From positions 186,001-250,000 of the forward strand of contig DYKO01000001.1 in the NCBI GenBank assembly GCA_020722565.1: a stretch of DNA of 64,000 nt. Direction: 5' to 3'. Under the pieces are notes generated by a model. It was given only the letters and a program-made list of their open reading frames with translations, had not been told where the DNA came from and made no database searches. Below are positions 45,444-55,694 of the stretch, piece after piece. The translations under genes and the position numbers were made by a program. How positions within the stretch are numbered: position 1 is the first letter of the stretch; each line of letters begins with the position of its first letter. This DNA comes from Rikenella microfusus (lineage in GTDB: Bacteria; Bacteroidota; Bacteroidia; Bacteroidales; Tenuifilaceae).

Positions 45444-46052
45444 ATGTTACTACAGGAGCTACTTAAGGGCAAGAAACTTATTCTGGCATCAAAATCGCCC
45501 AGAAGAAGGGAGCTGCTCAAGGGTTTGGATGTTGATTTTGAAATTTGGGATACCAATCACGATGATGAGGAGCAATACCCTACAAACCTGCCATTGCACG
45601 ATGTTCCGGTTTACTTGGCACGCCACAAAGCTTCGCTTTTCACCCATCGTTTAACCGATAAAACCATTCTCATAACCTGCGATACTGTTGTAATTTGCTG
45701 CAATCAAATTTTAGGGAAACCCAAAGATGAAGCGGAGGCTCGACTCATACTGAGCGTTTTATCCAATAAAGTGCACACCGTAATCACCGGTGTTTGTTTA
45801 AAATCGGCCACGTTGGAAAGAGTATTTAACGTATCAACTGATGTTTTTTTCAAAAGGTTGACCACTGAAGAAATAGACTACTACCTGTTGAAATACAAAC
45901 CCTACGATAAAGCCGGTGCCTATGGTATTCAGGAATGGATAGGATTTATAGGAGTGGAACGGATTGATGGTTCATACTTTAATGTAATGGGATTGCCCGT
46001 TCAAAACTTACATGAGCAGCTAATCGCTTTTGCCCGTTCAATGTCGAAATAA
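45444..46052 (+). CDS. maf: Maf-family nucleotide pyrophosphatase
   Basis: A 202-residue Maf/Ham1-fold protein that hydrolyses non-canonical nucleoside triphosphates such as dTTP/UTP analogues. LILASKSPRRRELLKGL is the N-terminal signature, ITCDTVV holds the catalytic Asp region, and KAGAYGIQEWIGFIGVERIDGSYFNVMGLP is the C-terminal signature. It lies six bases after the UbiA gene and 17 before the peptidase. Confidence 0.95.
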   Translation: MLLQELLKGKKLILASKSPRRRELLKGLDVDFEIWDTNHDDEEQYPTNLPLHDVPVYLARHKASLFTHRLTDKTILITCDTVVICCNQILGKPKDEAEARLILSVLSNKVHTVITGVCLKSATLERVFNVSTDVFFKRLTTEEIDYYLLKYKPYDKAGAYGIQEWIGFIGVERIDGSYFNVMGLPVQNLHEQLIAFARSMSK

Positions 46053-46069
46053 TTAAAAATTCTACAGCT

Positions 46070-48229
46070 ATGAAACGAATTGTCTTACTGGTATTACTTT
46101 CAATTTCCTTTATTCTCAAAGGAATTGCCGATGAAGGCATGTGGATACCCATGCTAATTGGCAAGAATATTGCTGAAATGCAACGTATGGGTTTTAAACT
46201 TACAGCCGAAGACCTTTACAGTGTTAATAAAACCAGCTTAAAGGATGCCATTGTTCAGTTTGGAGGAGGTTGCACCGGTGAAGTTATTTCGGAGCAGGGG
46301 CTACTAATAACCAACCACCACTGCGGCTACTCACAAATTCAATCGCACTCAACCATTGAACGCAACCTTTTAGCCAATGGTTACTGGGCTAACAATCTTA
46401 CCGAAGAACTGCCAAACCCCGGATTAAAGGTTCGCTTTCTGGTTCGGATGGACGATGTGACCCATCAGGTGCTAAAAAACGTAACGCCGGCAATGAACGA
46501 AAGGGAACGTTCCTTAACCATTCAGCAGGTAGCGGATAGCCTTATAAGTCAGGCACAGAAAGAGGGGATTGCTTACGAAGCAATGGTATATCCTTTTTAC
46601 TATGGGAACCAGTACTTCCTTTTTGTGTATCAGGTATTTGAAGATATTCGGTTGGTTGGAACCCCCCCCGATGCGATAGGTAAATTTGGCGGCGATACCG
46701 ATAACTGGGAATGGCCCCGCCACACTGGAGACTTTTCACTCTTTCGCATTTATGCCGATAAAAACAACAACCCCGCACCCTATTCGCCCGATAATGTACC
46801 CTATAAGCCCAAAAAATTTCTAAAAATATCAACCAAAGGAATTAAAGAAGGCGATTTTACACTGGTTTACGGATTTCCCGGTCGTACCCAACAGTATATC
46901 ACATCACATGCTGTTGAGCTGCTCATCAATCAGAGCAACCCTCACAAAATTGAACTACGTAACACCCGGCTTTCCATATTTAATAATTTTATGAACGCTA
47001 ACGATACCATTAAAATTAAGTATGCAGCAAAGCATGCCCGTGTGGCAAATGCATGGAAAAAATGGATTGGCGAAACCATTGGCCTAAAGCGCTTAGATGC
47101 CGTAGGGAAAAAGCAGGAGCTGGAAGCAATGTTTAACGCATGGGCATCATCAAATCCTGAACTAAAAGAACGTTACGGATGGTTGCTACCAAAGTTTGCA
47201 GAGCTATACAGCGAGCTATCGCCGCTATCGTTGGTGGTTGACTACCGTAATGAAGCAGTTTATGGTGTGGAACTTATTAGTTTTGCTTCCCGTTTCGATA
47301 GGCTGCTGGGCATGGCACTTGACTCTACAACCGACGTTAAAAAGTTTCAGGAACTACGGGAAAGAATGAAGAATTATGTAAAAAGTTTTTTTAAGGATTT
47401 TGAAATTGCAGTTGACCGGGAAGTATTTGCTGCGCTAATGCAAGCCTATACCGAAAGGGTACCGGAAAATCTTCAACCCGAATTCATACAAAGGTCAAAA
47501 AAACAGAATGTAAACTGGCGGCAAATGGCCCAACAAATTTATACGCAAAGCGCCTTTTCCGATAGCATCAGGGTGCTAACACTACTAAACGATTTAGACA
47601 GCAGCAGCGCCAAAGAATTGCTGAACGACCCAATATTTGGAATTTACTACGATTTTGAATACTTATACCGTAGCAACGTTGAGCAGCGCTACTACCAGAT
47701 AACCGATAGCCTTGAAATACTTTACCGCACCTACATTGAGGGGTTAATGCATATGCAACCCGAAAAGCGCTTTTTCCCCGATGCCAATTCAACCCTACGA
47801 ATTACTTACGGCAAAGTTGCCGGATTTGAACCCCACGATGGAGCAATCTACAACTACTTCACCACTATTGATGGCATTTACGAAAAATCGCAGCAGCATG
47901 ATATTCCGGATTATGTTCCCCCAAAACGACTAATAGAACTTTACCAAACAAAGGATTATGGCCCTTATACTGTAAACGGAACCGTGCCGGTTGCTTTTAT
48001 TGCCACCAACCACACCACAGGAGGTAACTCGGGCAGCCCCGTTTTGGATGCCGAGGGCAACCTTATTGGTGTAAACTTTGACCGCTGCTGGGAAAGCACC
48101 ATGAGCGATGTAATGTTTGACCCCAAATACTGTCGGAACATTACCCTGGATATTCGCTATTTTCTGTTTATTGTTGACAAGTATGCGGGGGCAAAGAATA
48201 TTTTGAGTGAACTGGTTTTGGTTCAGTAG
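46070..48229 (+). CDS. S46 dipeptidyl peptidase, DPP11-type
   Basis: A 719-residue exported serine peptidase that removes dipeptides from the N-terminus of oligopeptides in the periplasm. A signal peptide is cut before DEGMW. The catalytic His is in TNHHCGY (residue 84), an Asp in RHTGDFSLF (residue 221) and Ser in TGGNSGSP (residue 654). Eighteen residues after the Ser is Arg672 in NFDRCW. In P. gingivalis the equivalent Arg673 gives DPP11 its Asp/Glu P1 preference, while DPP7 has Gly. It supports growth on peptides. Last gene of the kdsC run. Confidence 0.93.
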   Translation: MKRIVLLVLLSISFILKGIADEGMWIPMLIGKNIAEMQRMGFKLTAEDLYSVNKTSLKDAIVQFGGGCTGEVISEQGLLITNHHCGYSQIQSHSTIERNLLANGYWANNLTEELPNPGLKVRFLVRMDDVTHQVLKNVTPAMNERERSLTIQQVADSLISQAQKEGIAYEAMVYPFYYGNQYFLFVYQVFEDIRLVGTPPDAIGKFGGDTDNWEWPRHTGDFSLFRIYADKNNNPAPYSPDNVPYKPKKFLKISTKGIKEGDFTLVYGFPGRTQQYITSHAVELLINQSNPHKIELRNTRLSIFNNFMNANDTIKIKYAAKHARVANAWKKWIGETIGLKRLDAVGKKQELEAMFNAWASSNPELKERYGWLLPKFAELYSELSPLSLVVDYRNEAVYGVELISFASRFDRLLGMALDSTTDVKKFQELRERMKNYVKSFFKDFEIAVDREVFAALMQAYTERVPENLQPEFIQRSKKQNVNWRQMAQQIYTQSAFSDSIRVLTLLNDLDSSSAKELLNDPIFGIYYDFEYLYRSNVEQRYYQITDSLEILYRTYIEGLMHMQPEKRFFPDANSTLRITYGKVAGFEPHDGAIYNYFTTIDGIYEKSQQHDIPDYVPPKRLIELYQTKDYGPYTVNGTVPVAFIATNHTTGGNSGSPVLDAEGNLIGVNFDRCWESTMSDVMFDPKYCRNITLDIRYFLFIVDKYAGAKNILSELVLVQ

Positions 48230-48246
48230 GAAAAAATAAAATTTTA

Positions 48247-48277
48247 AAAGCCGCCTTTAAAAAAGGCGGCTTTTTTT
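48247..48277. terminator. Terminator after the S46 peptidase
   Basis: AAGCCGCCTTT and AAAGGCGGCTT pair around AAA and are followed by a T run; the convergent DUF364 gene ends 20 bases further. Confidence 0.88.
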
Positions 48278-48296
48278 GTAAACAAATGTATGCCAA

Positions 48297-49004
48297 TTAG
48301 TTACTTAGTCTATAAACCTTCTGCATATAGCACATAAAATCACGTGTACCAAATCCATTTGCTATAAGGTTTAAGGTTTCATTATGATTTAAGGGGAAAA
48401 TTGAGCCAAATAAGCCCTTAATCTGAGGAATTGAAAACATAATATCGTCTAAAGGAGTTGAAGGGCCCAGCATGAAAACCGAACATTCTGAAGGGATTGC
48501 AGCAATAATCCCGTCAAAGGTTCTGTTGCCCAAACTGGTAGAGGTAAGAATTACGCAATCGGACCCAGAAAGGTATTCCTGTTGCTTATCCATGGGCATA
48601 ACAGGAGCCTCGCTCTGGTCGATATCGAAAGCAGTGGTGGAAACACCTCTAGCCTGAAGCTTTTGCACAAGCGAACCAAAGTAGCCAATCATTACAATAT
48701 TTTTGAATCGGCTAAAGTCAACCACTTCAAATATATCGCCATGACCGTCTGCCTTAGCAATATAGTTTAAGGTTGCATTTGCATAGGCATTCACCATCAC
48801 TCTAAAGTTTCTGTTTGAAAAATCAGTTGTTTGAATGGCATCCTTATCAACATATGTATTCAAAGTTGCACATACGCCGATTTGCCCATTTTTATTTTGC
48901 GAAGCAACATACCTTGCGCCAATTGTAAAATGTACTTCAGAAAGGCTATCAATTTTATTGGCCTTATCAAAAAGATACTGAAGAATATCGAAGTTAGGTT
49001 GCAT
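48297..49004 (-). CDS. DUF364-like (Rossmann-like) protein
   Basis: A 235-residue cytosolic protein. The C-terminal two thirds resemble DUF364, a Rossmann-like domain suggested to bind metals: IVMIGYFGSLVQKLQARG, then CVILTSTSLGNRTFDGII and FMLGPSTPLDD. The N-terminal ARYVASQNKNGQIGVCATL fits the partner DUF4213 type. No partner genes; function unknown. Confidence 0.78.
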   Translation of the reverse strand: MQPNFDILQYLFDKANKIDSLSEVHFTIGARYVASQNKNGQIGVCATLNTYVDKDAIQTTDFSNRNFRVMVNAYANATLNYIAKADGHGDIFEVVDFSRFKNIVMIGYFGSLVQKLQARGVSTTAFDIDQSEAPVMPMDKQQEYLSGSDCVILTSTSLGNRTFDGIIAAIPSECSVFMLGPSTPLDDIMFSIPQIKGLFGSIFPLNHNETLNLIANGFGTRDFMCYMQKVYRLSN

Positions 49005-49034
49005 AATGTATATTTATGGTATATTTTTAGGTTG

Positions 49035-49592
49035 ATGGAAATTCAAAACCTTTTAGAACGTCTAAATTACAAACTTCGCAAATACGAGGTGCAACAATTG
49101 GCACAATTTTTCTCAAGTCATCCACAAGGGATTGAACTGCTTTTTGAGATAAGTTCTGCTCAAAATAAAAAAAATTCGTTCCATGCTGCATGGGTTTTGG
49201 AAAACTGCCTGCTTAGTAATAAAGATTTACTAAACCGGTATGCCAATGAGCTGATAAAACACACACCGCAGCTAACCAATAATTCTGTGAGACGACACTT
49301 TAGCAAGTTGCTTAAAACGTGGCTCTACCAGACCAATAACCTGAGCCAGTGGATTTCAGATAGGCCCAATGAGGCAAAGCAAATTATTGAAATCAGTTTC
49401 GATTGGATGCTCAGCAATTCAGTTGCCGTTAGCGTTAAAGTTCACTGCATGGATATTCTACTGGTACTGTCGGAGCATAACAAATGGATTGCCAATGAGC
49501 TGCCACATGTTATGAGGCTGGTTCAAATAAACTCAACGCCGGGGCTAAAGGCAATGGCCCGAAGAATGGTAAAAAGACAAAGCAATGGTTAG
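49035..49592 (+). CDS. Hypothetical helical protein
   Basis: A 185-residue alpha-helical protein beginning MEIQNLLERLNYKL, with a HEAT-like run of amphipathic helices and no catalytic motif. The frame extends to 48831, but that part overlaps the divergent DUF364 gene, so ATG 49035 is chosen. It overlaps tlyA by eight bases, so the pair is translationally coupled. A role in rRNA or ribosome work is a guess from context. Confidence 0.65.
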   Translation: MEIQNLLERLNYKLRKYEVQQLAQFFSSHPQGIELLFEISSAQNKKNSFHAAWVLENCLLSNKDLLNRYANELIKHTPQLTNNSVRRHFSKLLKTWLYQTNNLSQWISDRPNEAKQIIEISFDWMLSNSVAVSVKVHCMDILLVLSEHNKWIANELPHVMRLVQINSTPGLKAMARRMVKRQSNG

Positions 49593-50373
49593 ACTTGATA
49601 CATACTTAGTTGAAAAGGGATATTGTCGCTCGCGTGAACGAGCCAAAAATCTTATACTTACCGGAACCGTATCAGTTAACGGTAAAACTATTCAAAAACC
49701 ATCGTACCAGATAACCGAAACCGATACAATTGAGGTAAGCAACACCATCAACTTTTTCAGCCGTGGATATTTAAAGTTAGAAAAGGCCATAGAAGATTTT
49801 GGTATCAATTTTACCGGTAAATTGGTACTTGATGTAGGAGCATCCACAGGAGGCTTTACCTACTGTGCTCTGCAGTATGGTGCAAGGTATGTATGGGCTG
49901 TAGATGTGGGTACTAACCAACTCGATGAGCAGCTGCGCAACAATGAGCGGATCTGCTCGCTAGAGCAAACCGATATCCGAACGCTACTACCCGAAAGAAT
50001 CGGACAAAAAGTTGATATAGTGGTAGCTGACCTTTCATTCATATCGCTTACCCAAGTTTCCCAGTCTATGGTTAGGTTTATGAAACCCGAAGGTTTGATG
50101 GTTTTGCTAATAAAACCCCAGTTCGAGGCAGGCAGAGATTATGTCGATAAAAACGGTTTGGTCAAAAGTTCCAAGGTACATCAAACTGTTATTGAGCAAA
50201 TTGCAGCTCACTTTGCACAGTTTGGCCTTTACATGAACCAGCTAACCTTTGCACCCTTAAAAGGGAAAGGATTCAATATTGAATATCTTGCCATGTTTTG
50301 TAACCAATCCAACCCCTTACCCAATATCAAATCGATAGTAGAGAATGCATTTCAACTTAATAAATCGATGTAA
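49585..50373 (+). CDS. tlyA: TlyA-family rRNA 2'-O-methyltransferase
   Basis: A 262-residue protein with an N-terminal S4 RNA-binding domain (MVRLDTYLVEKGYCRSRERA) and an FtsJ-like methyltransferase domain. SAM-binding motif I is VLDVGASTGGFTYCAL; VVADLSFISL and LLIKPQFEAGRD supply catalytic residues. TlyA methylates 16S and/or 23S rRNA cytidines. The gene follows the helical protein and is followed two bases later by a pseudogene. Confidence 0.93.
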   Translation: MVRLDTYLVEKGYCRSRERAKNLILTGTVSVNGKTIQKPSYQITETDTIEVSNTINFFSRGYLKLEKAIEDFGINFTGKLVLDVGASTGGFTYCALQYGARYVWAVDVGTNQLDEQLRNNERICSLEQTDIRTLLPERIGQKVDIVVADLSFISLTQVSQSMVRFMKPEGLMVLLIKPQFEAGRDYVDKNGLVKSSKVHQTVIEQIAAHFAQFGLYMNQLTFAPLKGKGFNIEYLAMFCNQSNPLPNIKSIVENAFQLNKSM

Positions 50374-50375
50374 AT

Positions 50376-52410
50376 ATGAAAAAGAGCGGTTTTGAAAGGT
50401 TCTTTGAAGTTATTATATGGACTGTCAGGCATCTGCTTTTGGGGATTTTAACTCTTTTTCTATCCCGACTTATCTTTACTAACTGGGCTGACCGAAAGGG
50501 ATATACCCTCGATATAATCAGAGCATTTCTGGTTGGTTTAAAGTTCGACATCAAAGTGCTTACCATTGCATCGGTTCCTTTGGTAGCACTCGCACTTGTA
50601 GGGTCGATACATAACAAAAATCAGGCATATCAAGCACACTTTTCAGAACTTATGCGGTAATAGTCATGCTCACGGTACTACTTTTTGAGGTTATCAACTT
50701 TTACTTTTACAAATTCTACAACACTAAGATTAGTTTTATCATATTCGGGTTCTTCGAGAATGACACCAAAGCCGTGTTGGTATCAATTTGGAAGGAGTAG
50801 CCCGTAATTAGATTAATGCTTGTATTGGGAATTATAGCTTGGCTACTGGTAAAATTTTATCATTTAAGTTGCAAGCCCATCAAGCATAGCATTCTGTTTC
50901 GGCTCCAACCACTTGGAATAAAAATTTTGACAGCTCTTAAAATATTTGCAATGTACTTCCTGGGAATGCGGGGCAATTTGGGTATAGTACCCCTATCTGG
51001 CCGTCATACTACCATATCGGAAAATGCTTTTATAAACATTTTACCGTTAAATGGTTTGTTCAGCGTTAAAATAGCATGGTCCGATCGTAAGAATAGTAGA
51101 ATAGATACAAATTTCACAAAAACATTAAAAAGTACCGTTTTGATTCGATTGAACAAGCCGCCTCTATACTCTATAATAAAAAGTTTGAAACGGTATCTAC
51201 CGAAACCTTTTACACCCGTACAGCTGCAAATACATTTTTAGAGGGAAATCCCCCTAATGTGATTTTTATTCTTATGGAGAGCATGAGTAACTTTTACCTT
51301 GAACTGCAATCCGACAGTTGCAACGTTCTTGGCTAACTGGTCGAAGTTTTAGATAGCTGCTACCTTTTCCGTAACTTTCTCCCCGCATATTCGGGGACGA
51401 TTTACTCACTGGAAAGCATCCTGCTAAATCCCCCTAAAAGCCCAATATCGCAATCAAAATACCAAAACCTGACATATGAAACTGCTGCATCGAAACCTTT
51501 TCACGACAAGGGATACAAAAACATTTTTATCACTGGCAGGAAAATGGACTGGCGAAGCATGGATAAATTCATCCCCCGTCAATACTTCGACCGGGTGGAG
51601 GCTGAGCCCACCCTCAGAAAATATTACCCCAATGGTGAAACTGGCGAATATGGCATGCACAACGAGGTTCTTTATAAAAGAATACTGGATTTAATCAGCA
51701 ACCATTCCAAAACTTCCATATTTGTCTTTGCCATGACCATCTCGCACCATACCCCTTACGATATCCCCAAGAGCTATTCGGGTCCCCCCATAGCTCTTCC
51801 CGAATGGGCAAAAACCAGAATGAAGTTTGATGAAAGCATTGTACTAAAGGGACTCAAGGCCTATCAGTATGCCAATAACTGTTTAGGCAATTTCATTAAA
51901 CAGATTATCGAATCGCCCCTGGGTGAGAATACCATAGTGGTAGCGACAGGCGACCATAACATTAAGCAGAATTTTGAATACCCACAGGCTGACCTCTTCA
52001 TGCAGCATTCTGTTCCTCTGCTCATGTACATCCCATCAAAATATCGTTCTGTTAATCGTATTGACATCAATTGATTTGGCTCACACAAGGATATATTCCC
52101 AACAATTTACAACCTGGCCCTATCAAATGCCCGATATCTGAATTTTGGGAATAACCTATGCAGCAATGAAAAATCGAACCATTTTGGATTATACTGCTAC
52201 AGTTTAACCGCTGACAGTACTGGATTAGTAGATTACAGCAGCGCCCACCTATATTACCGTTGGACCGATACTGCAAATCGGCAACTGGCCCCAAGTGTAC
52301 AGGTCCCTGATATGCATTTAGACTCTCTTGTAATAAAAGCAAAAGCACTTACCACATGTAAAAATTACATGCTCTCAAAAAGTATAGAGAATGCACAGAT
52401 GCCGAGATGA
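50376..52410 (+). pseudogene. Broken LTA-synthase/sulfatase-family membrane phosphotransferase
   Basis: Reading through three frames gives a continuous LTA-synthase-like protein: N-terminal membrane helices, FFENDTKAVLVSIWKE, RGNLGIVPLSGR, metal-site NVIFILMESMSNFY, YDIPKSYSG and VVATGDHNIKQNFEYP. At least five lesions interrupt it: a -1 frameshift near 50640-50655, TAG at 50798, a -1 frameshift near 51100-51125, TAA at 51334 and TGA at 52072. Such enzymes transfer phosphoglycerol or phosphoethanolamine to envelope glycans. The spread of lesions rules out a single sequencing error. Formerly downstream of tlyA. Confidence 0.85.
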
Positions 52411-52502
52411 ACAAGTTGATCTCCTTTTTTGTTGCACATATCAGCATAATAGTTAAACATTTATAACCTTTTTGTTGTTAGTGGGATAAAAAACAGATAT
52501 GT

Positions 52503-54910
52503 ATGGTTAAAAAGATTATTTTAACAGCAGCCATTCTCACATATTCAATAGCCTTCCTTTTTGCACAGGATAAGGGAATGATAAAGGGTAGGGTTTTTGA
52601 GGCAAAAACCAACGAACCCGTACCGTTTGCCACCATAGTGGTTTTTGGGACCACCATTAGAACTACTTCCGATTTCGATGGCAATTTTGTAATTGCCGGT
52701 CTTGAGCCGGGCTGGGTGGAGCTCAAGGTAACCTTTATTGGTTACAAACCCTACGTTTCGGAAGCCATAATGGTAACCCGTTCGAAGAATGTTTATGTTG
52801 AAATTCCCCTGGAACAGGAAGCGGTTCAACTCGAAGGTGTTGTAGTAACAGCATCGCCGTTTCGCAGAAGCGATGATGCACCCCTTTCGCTCAGACGTAT
52901 CGGAATTGATGAAATTGAACGCAACCCCGGGGCAACCGCGATATTAGTCGTGTAATTCAATCGTTACCGGGAGTTGCTTCGTCAATAGCTTACCGCAACG
53001 ATGTTATTGTAAGGGGCGGTGGGCCAAACGAAAATCGTTTCTACCTCAATGGTGTGGAGATACCCAATCTTAACCACTTTGCCACACAGGGAGCCTCAGG
53101 AGGCCCGGTAGGAATAATCAATGTTGATTTTGTAAGAGAGGTCAATTTATACTCTGGTGCATTTCCTGCTTCAAGCGGAAATGCCTTGAGCTCAGTGCTT
53201 GATTTTCGACAGATAGATGGGAACCAGGAACGATTAAAAGTTAAAACAGCGGTAGGTGCATCGGACCTGGCGCTAACACTTGATGGCCCGCTTGGCCCAA
53301 AATCAACAATGATTTTTTCAGCCCGAAGGTCGTACCTACAGTTCCTTTTCGATGCACTTGGTCTGCCATTTCTGCCCAACTACAACGATTTTCAATTCAA
53401 AACCAAAACGCGCATCAATAAAAAGAACGAAATTACTTTTGTTGGGTTAGGTGCCATTGATGAATTTGAACTAAACACCGGACTTAAAAACCCCGATGAG
53501 TACCAACGTTACATTCTGGGCTATCTTCCTGTTAATACGCAATGGAACTACACACTTGGAACGGTTTACAAGCATTATGGAGAAAATGGCTATCACACTG
53601 TTGTTCTAAGCCGAAACATGCTGAACAATAATCAATACAAGTTTATCAATAACGACAAAAGCCAACCCAAAATTCTTGACTATACTTCATGGGAATCTGA
53701 AAATAAGTTGCGCTACGAGCGCAATATCACCATAAAGGATTACAACCTTAACTTTGGAGCGGGAACCGAATACGCCCGCTACTACAATTCCACTTTTCGC
53801 GCCCGGTTTGTTGACTCAACCAACCTACCCGACGATTACATTACTAAGATGCATTTATTCAAGTGGAACCTATTTGGACAGGTGAACCGAACCTTTAAAA
53901 ATAGGTTGACTGCATCGGTTGGCTTTAGAGCCGATGCAAACAGCTACAGTTCCAAAATGGAGAACCCACTTAAACAGATTAGCCCTCGTTTGTCGCTTTC
54001 GTACCAGTTGAAACCCTCGGTATTCCTGAATATGAACGTAGGTCGATACTATCAGCTACCGCTCTATACCGCATTAGGCTACGCCAATAACCTTGGGGAA
54101 CTGGTAAATAAAAGTAACGGTATAACCTACATACGTTCCGACCACGTTATGGCCGGTGCAGAATGGCATCCCAACGAGGCAAGCAAATTTACTGCTGAAG
54201 GATTTTTCAAGCTATACAACAATTATCCGGTGTCGATAAACGATTCGGTATCCATATCAAGTAAAAGTGCCGACTACGGAACCTTTGGCGACGAGGCGCT
54301 GGTATCAAATGGGAAAGGACGAGCTTATGGTATAGAGCTATTATACCGTAACAAGAAACTTGCCGGATTCAACACGCTGATTTCCTACACGTTTGTTCGG
54401 AGCGAGACCAGCAAAATGGATAAAAACCTACAACCCACAAACCAATGGATACCCACTTCGTGGGATAATAGGCACCTGCTAACGGTTACGGCTACCCGTT
54501 CATTTGGGAAGGGCTGGAATCTCGGTTTTAAATGGCGATTTGTAGGCGGCTCGCCCTACACCCCCTACGATTTAACTACATCCTTCTTAATTGACGTGTG
54601 GAATGTTCAAAAGCAGCCTTTGTTGGACTTCAGCCAATTCAATATCAACAGGCTCTCAGCCTTTCACCAACTCGATGTGAGACTGGATAAATCCTTCTTC
54701 TTCAACTCATGGATGCTAAATATCTATGTTGATATTCAAAACCTATATAACTTTAAAGGTGACAGGCCGCCGCTTTACACCACCGTTTCCGACAACAACG
54801 GCAACCCTGTGGTTGACCCCAACGATAACAGCAGGTATCTTTCAAAAAAAATTAATGGAACTGGCGGTGGAACGGTGCATCCAACTGTTGGAATAATTTT
54901 AGAATTTTAG
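52503..54910 (+). pseudogene. TonB-dependent receptor with a one-base deletion (frameshifted)
   Basis: An outer-membrane receptor of about 800 residues when joined. It has a signal peptide ending FLFAQ, a carboxypeptidase-like regulatory domain (GRVFEAKTNEPVPFATIVVF), the plug (VVTASPFRRSDDAP...RVIQSLPGVASSIAYRND) and a beta-barrel. Frame 1 stops at 52955. Adding one G to the GGGG run at 52929-52932 restores NPGGNRDISRV and joins the frames. The remaining 1.9 kb has no other lesion. It may be a fresh mutation, a phase-variable tract or a sequencing error. The lipoprotein at 54963 probably follows in the same transcript. Confidence 0.85.
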
Positions 54911-54962
54911 TGAACTTTACTTTATGATAATGATGCGCGTAAAAACATAAATTTTCAAAAAA

Positions 54963-55694
54963 ATGAAACGAATTATACTACCAATCATAGCAACCACTGC
55001 TACACTACTAACCATTTCCTGTAAGCCAACAGGCAACAGCCGGACAGAGTTAATAATTCAGGAATTGGAAACCACACCATTTAAGAGTGGTATAACGGCT
55101 TCAATAACAGTTATCGGAGGTGTAGAATATAAATATCCTATTATGGCCATTTGGGCTGAAAACATGAATGGTGAATTTATAGGAACACTTTACGCATCTA
55201 AATCAATAGCTACCGGAATTTTTAGATATGGCGTTTACGACAAGGGCAAATGGTTGCCCGGCGAACGTAACCGACCCGCTGCACTACCACGATGGAAACA
55301 TAAAGTTGAAACAAACACCACACTCAACACTCAAAATGTTGATGGTTTCAGTGGAGCAACCCCATCTACTTCATTTACTCTTAAAACATTGCTTCCTAAA
55401 GAACCATCAGCAGTAAAATTCTACATTGAGGTTAACAAGCCATGGGATTTCAATAGCTACTGGCACAACAAGCGTTTTCCGGACGATGAGGAGTATGCCA
55501 CATCAGGGCAACCTGCACTTATCTACGAGGCAACCGTTGATACAAACTCCAACGATTCGATTTTTGCTTTCAAACCCATTGGGCATAGCCACCCTTCGGG
55601 CAAAACAGATGAAATTTTCAACGATATATCTACCTTTACAAGTGCATTGAAAATTATTGATAAGGCTTGGATAAAGATAAAAAAATATGAATAG
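54963..55694 (+). CDS. Putative lipoprotein, possibly DUF2271-like
   Basis: A 243-residue exported protein with lipobox LTISC at about residue 20. The middle region (IMAIWAENMNGEFIGTLYASKSIATGIF, then VDGFSGATPSTSF) resembles periplasmic DUF2271-type proteins, but I am not certain of the family. It lies 52 bases after the TonB receptor, suggesting a receptor-lipoprotein pair in uptake of an unknown ligand. It overlaps the epimerase gene by eight bases. Confidence 0.65.
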   Translation: MKRIILPIIATTATLLTISCKPTGNSRTELIIQELETTPFKSGITASITVIGGVEYKYPIMAIWAENMNGEFIGTLYASKSIATGIFRYGVYDKGKWLPGERNRPAALPRWKHKVETNTTLNTQNVDGFSGATPSTSFTLKTLLPKEPSAVKFYIEVNKPWDFNSYWHNKRFPDDEEYATSGQPALIYEATVDTNSNDSIFAFKPIGHSHPSGKTDEIFNDISTFTSALKIIDKAWIKIKKYE

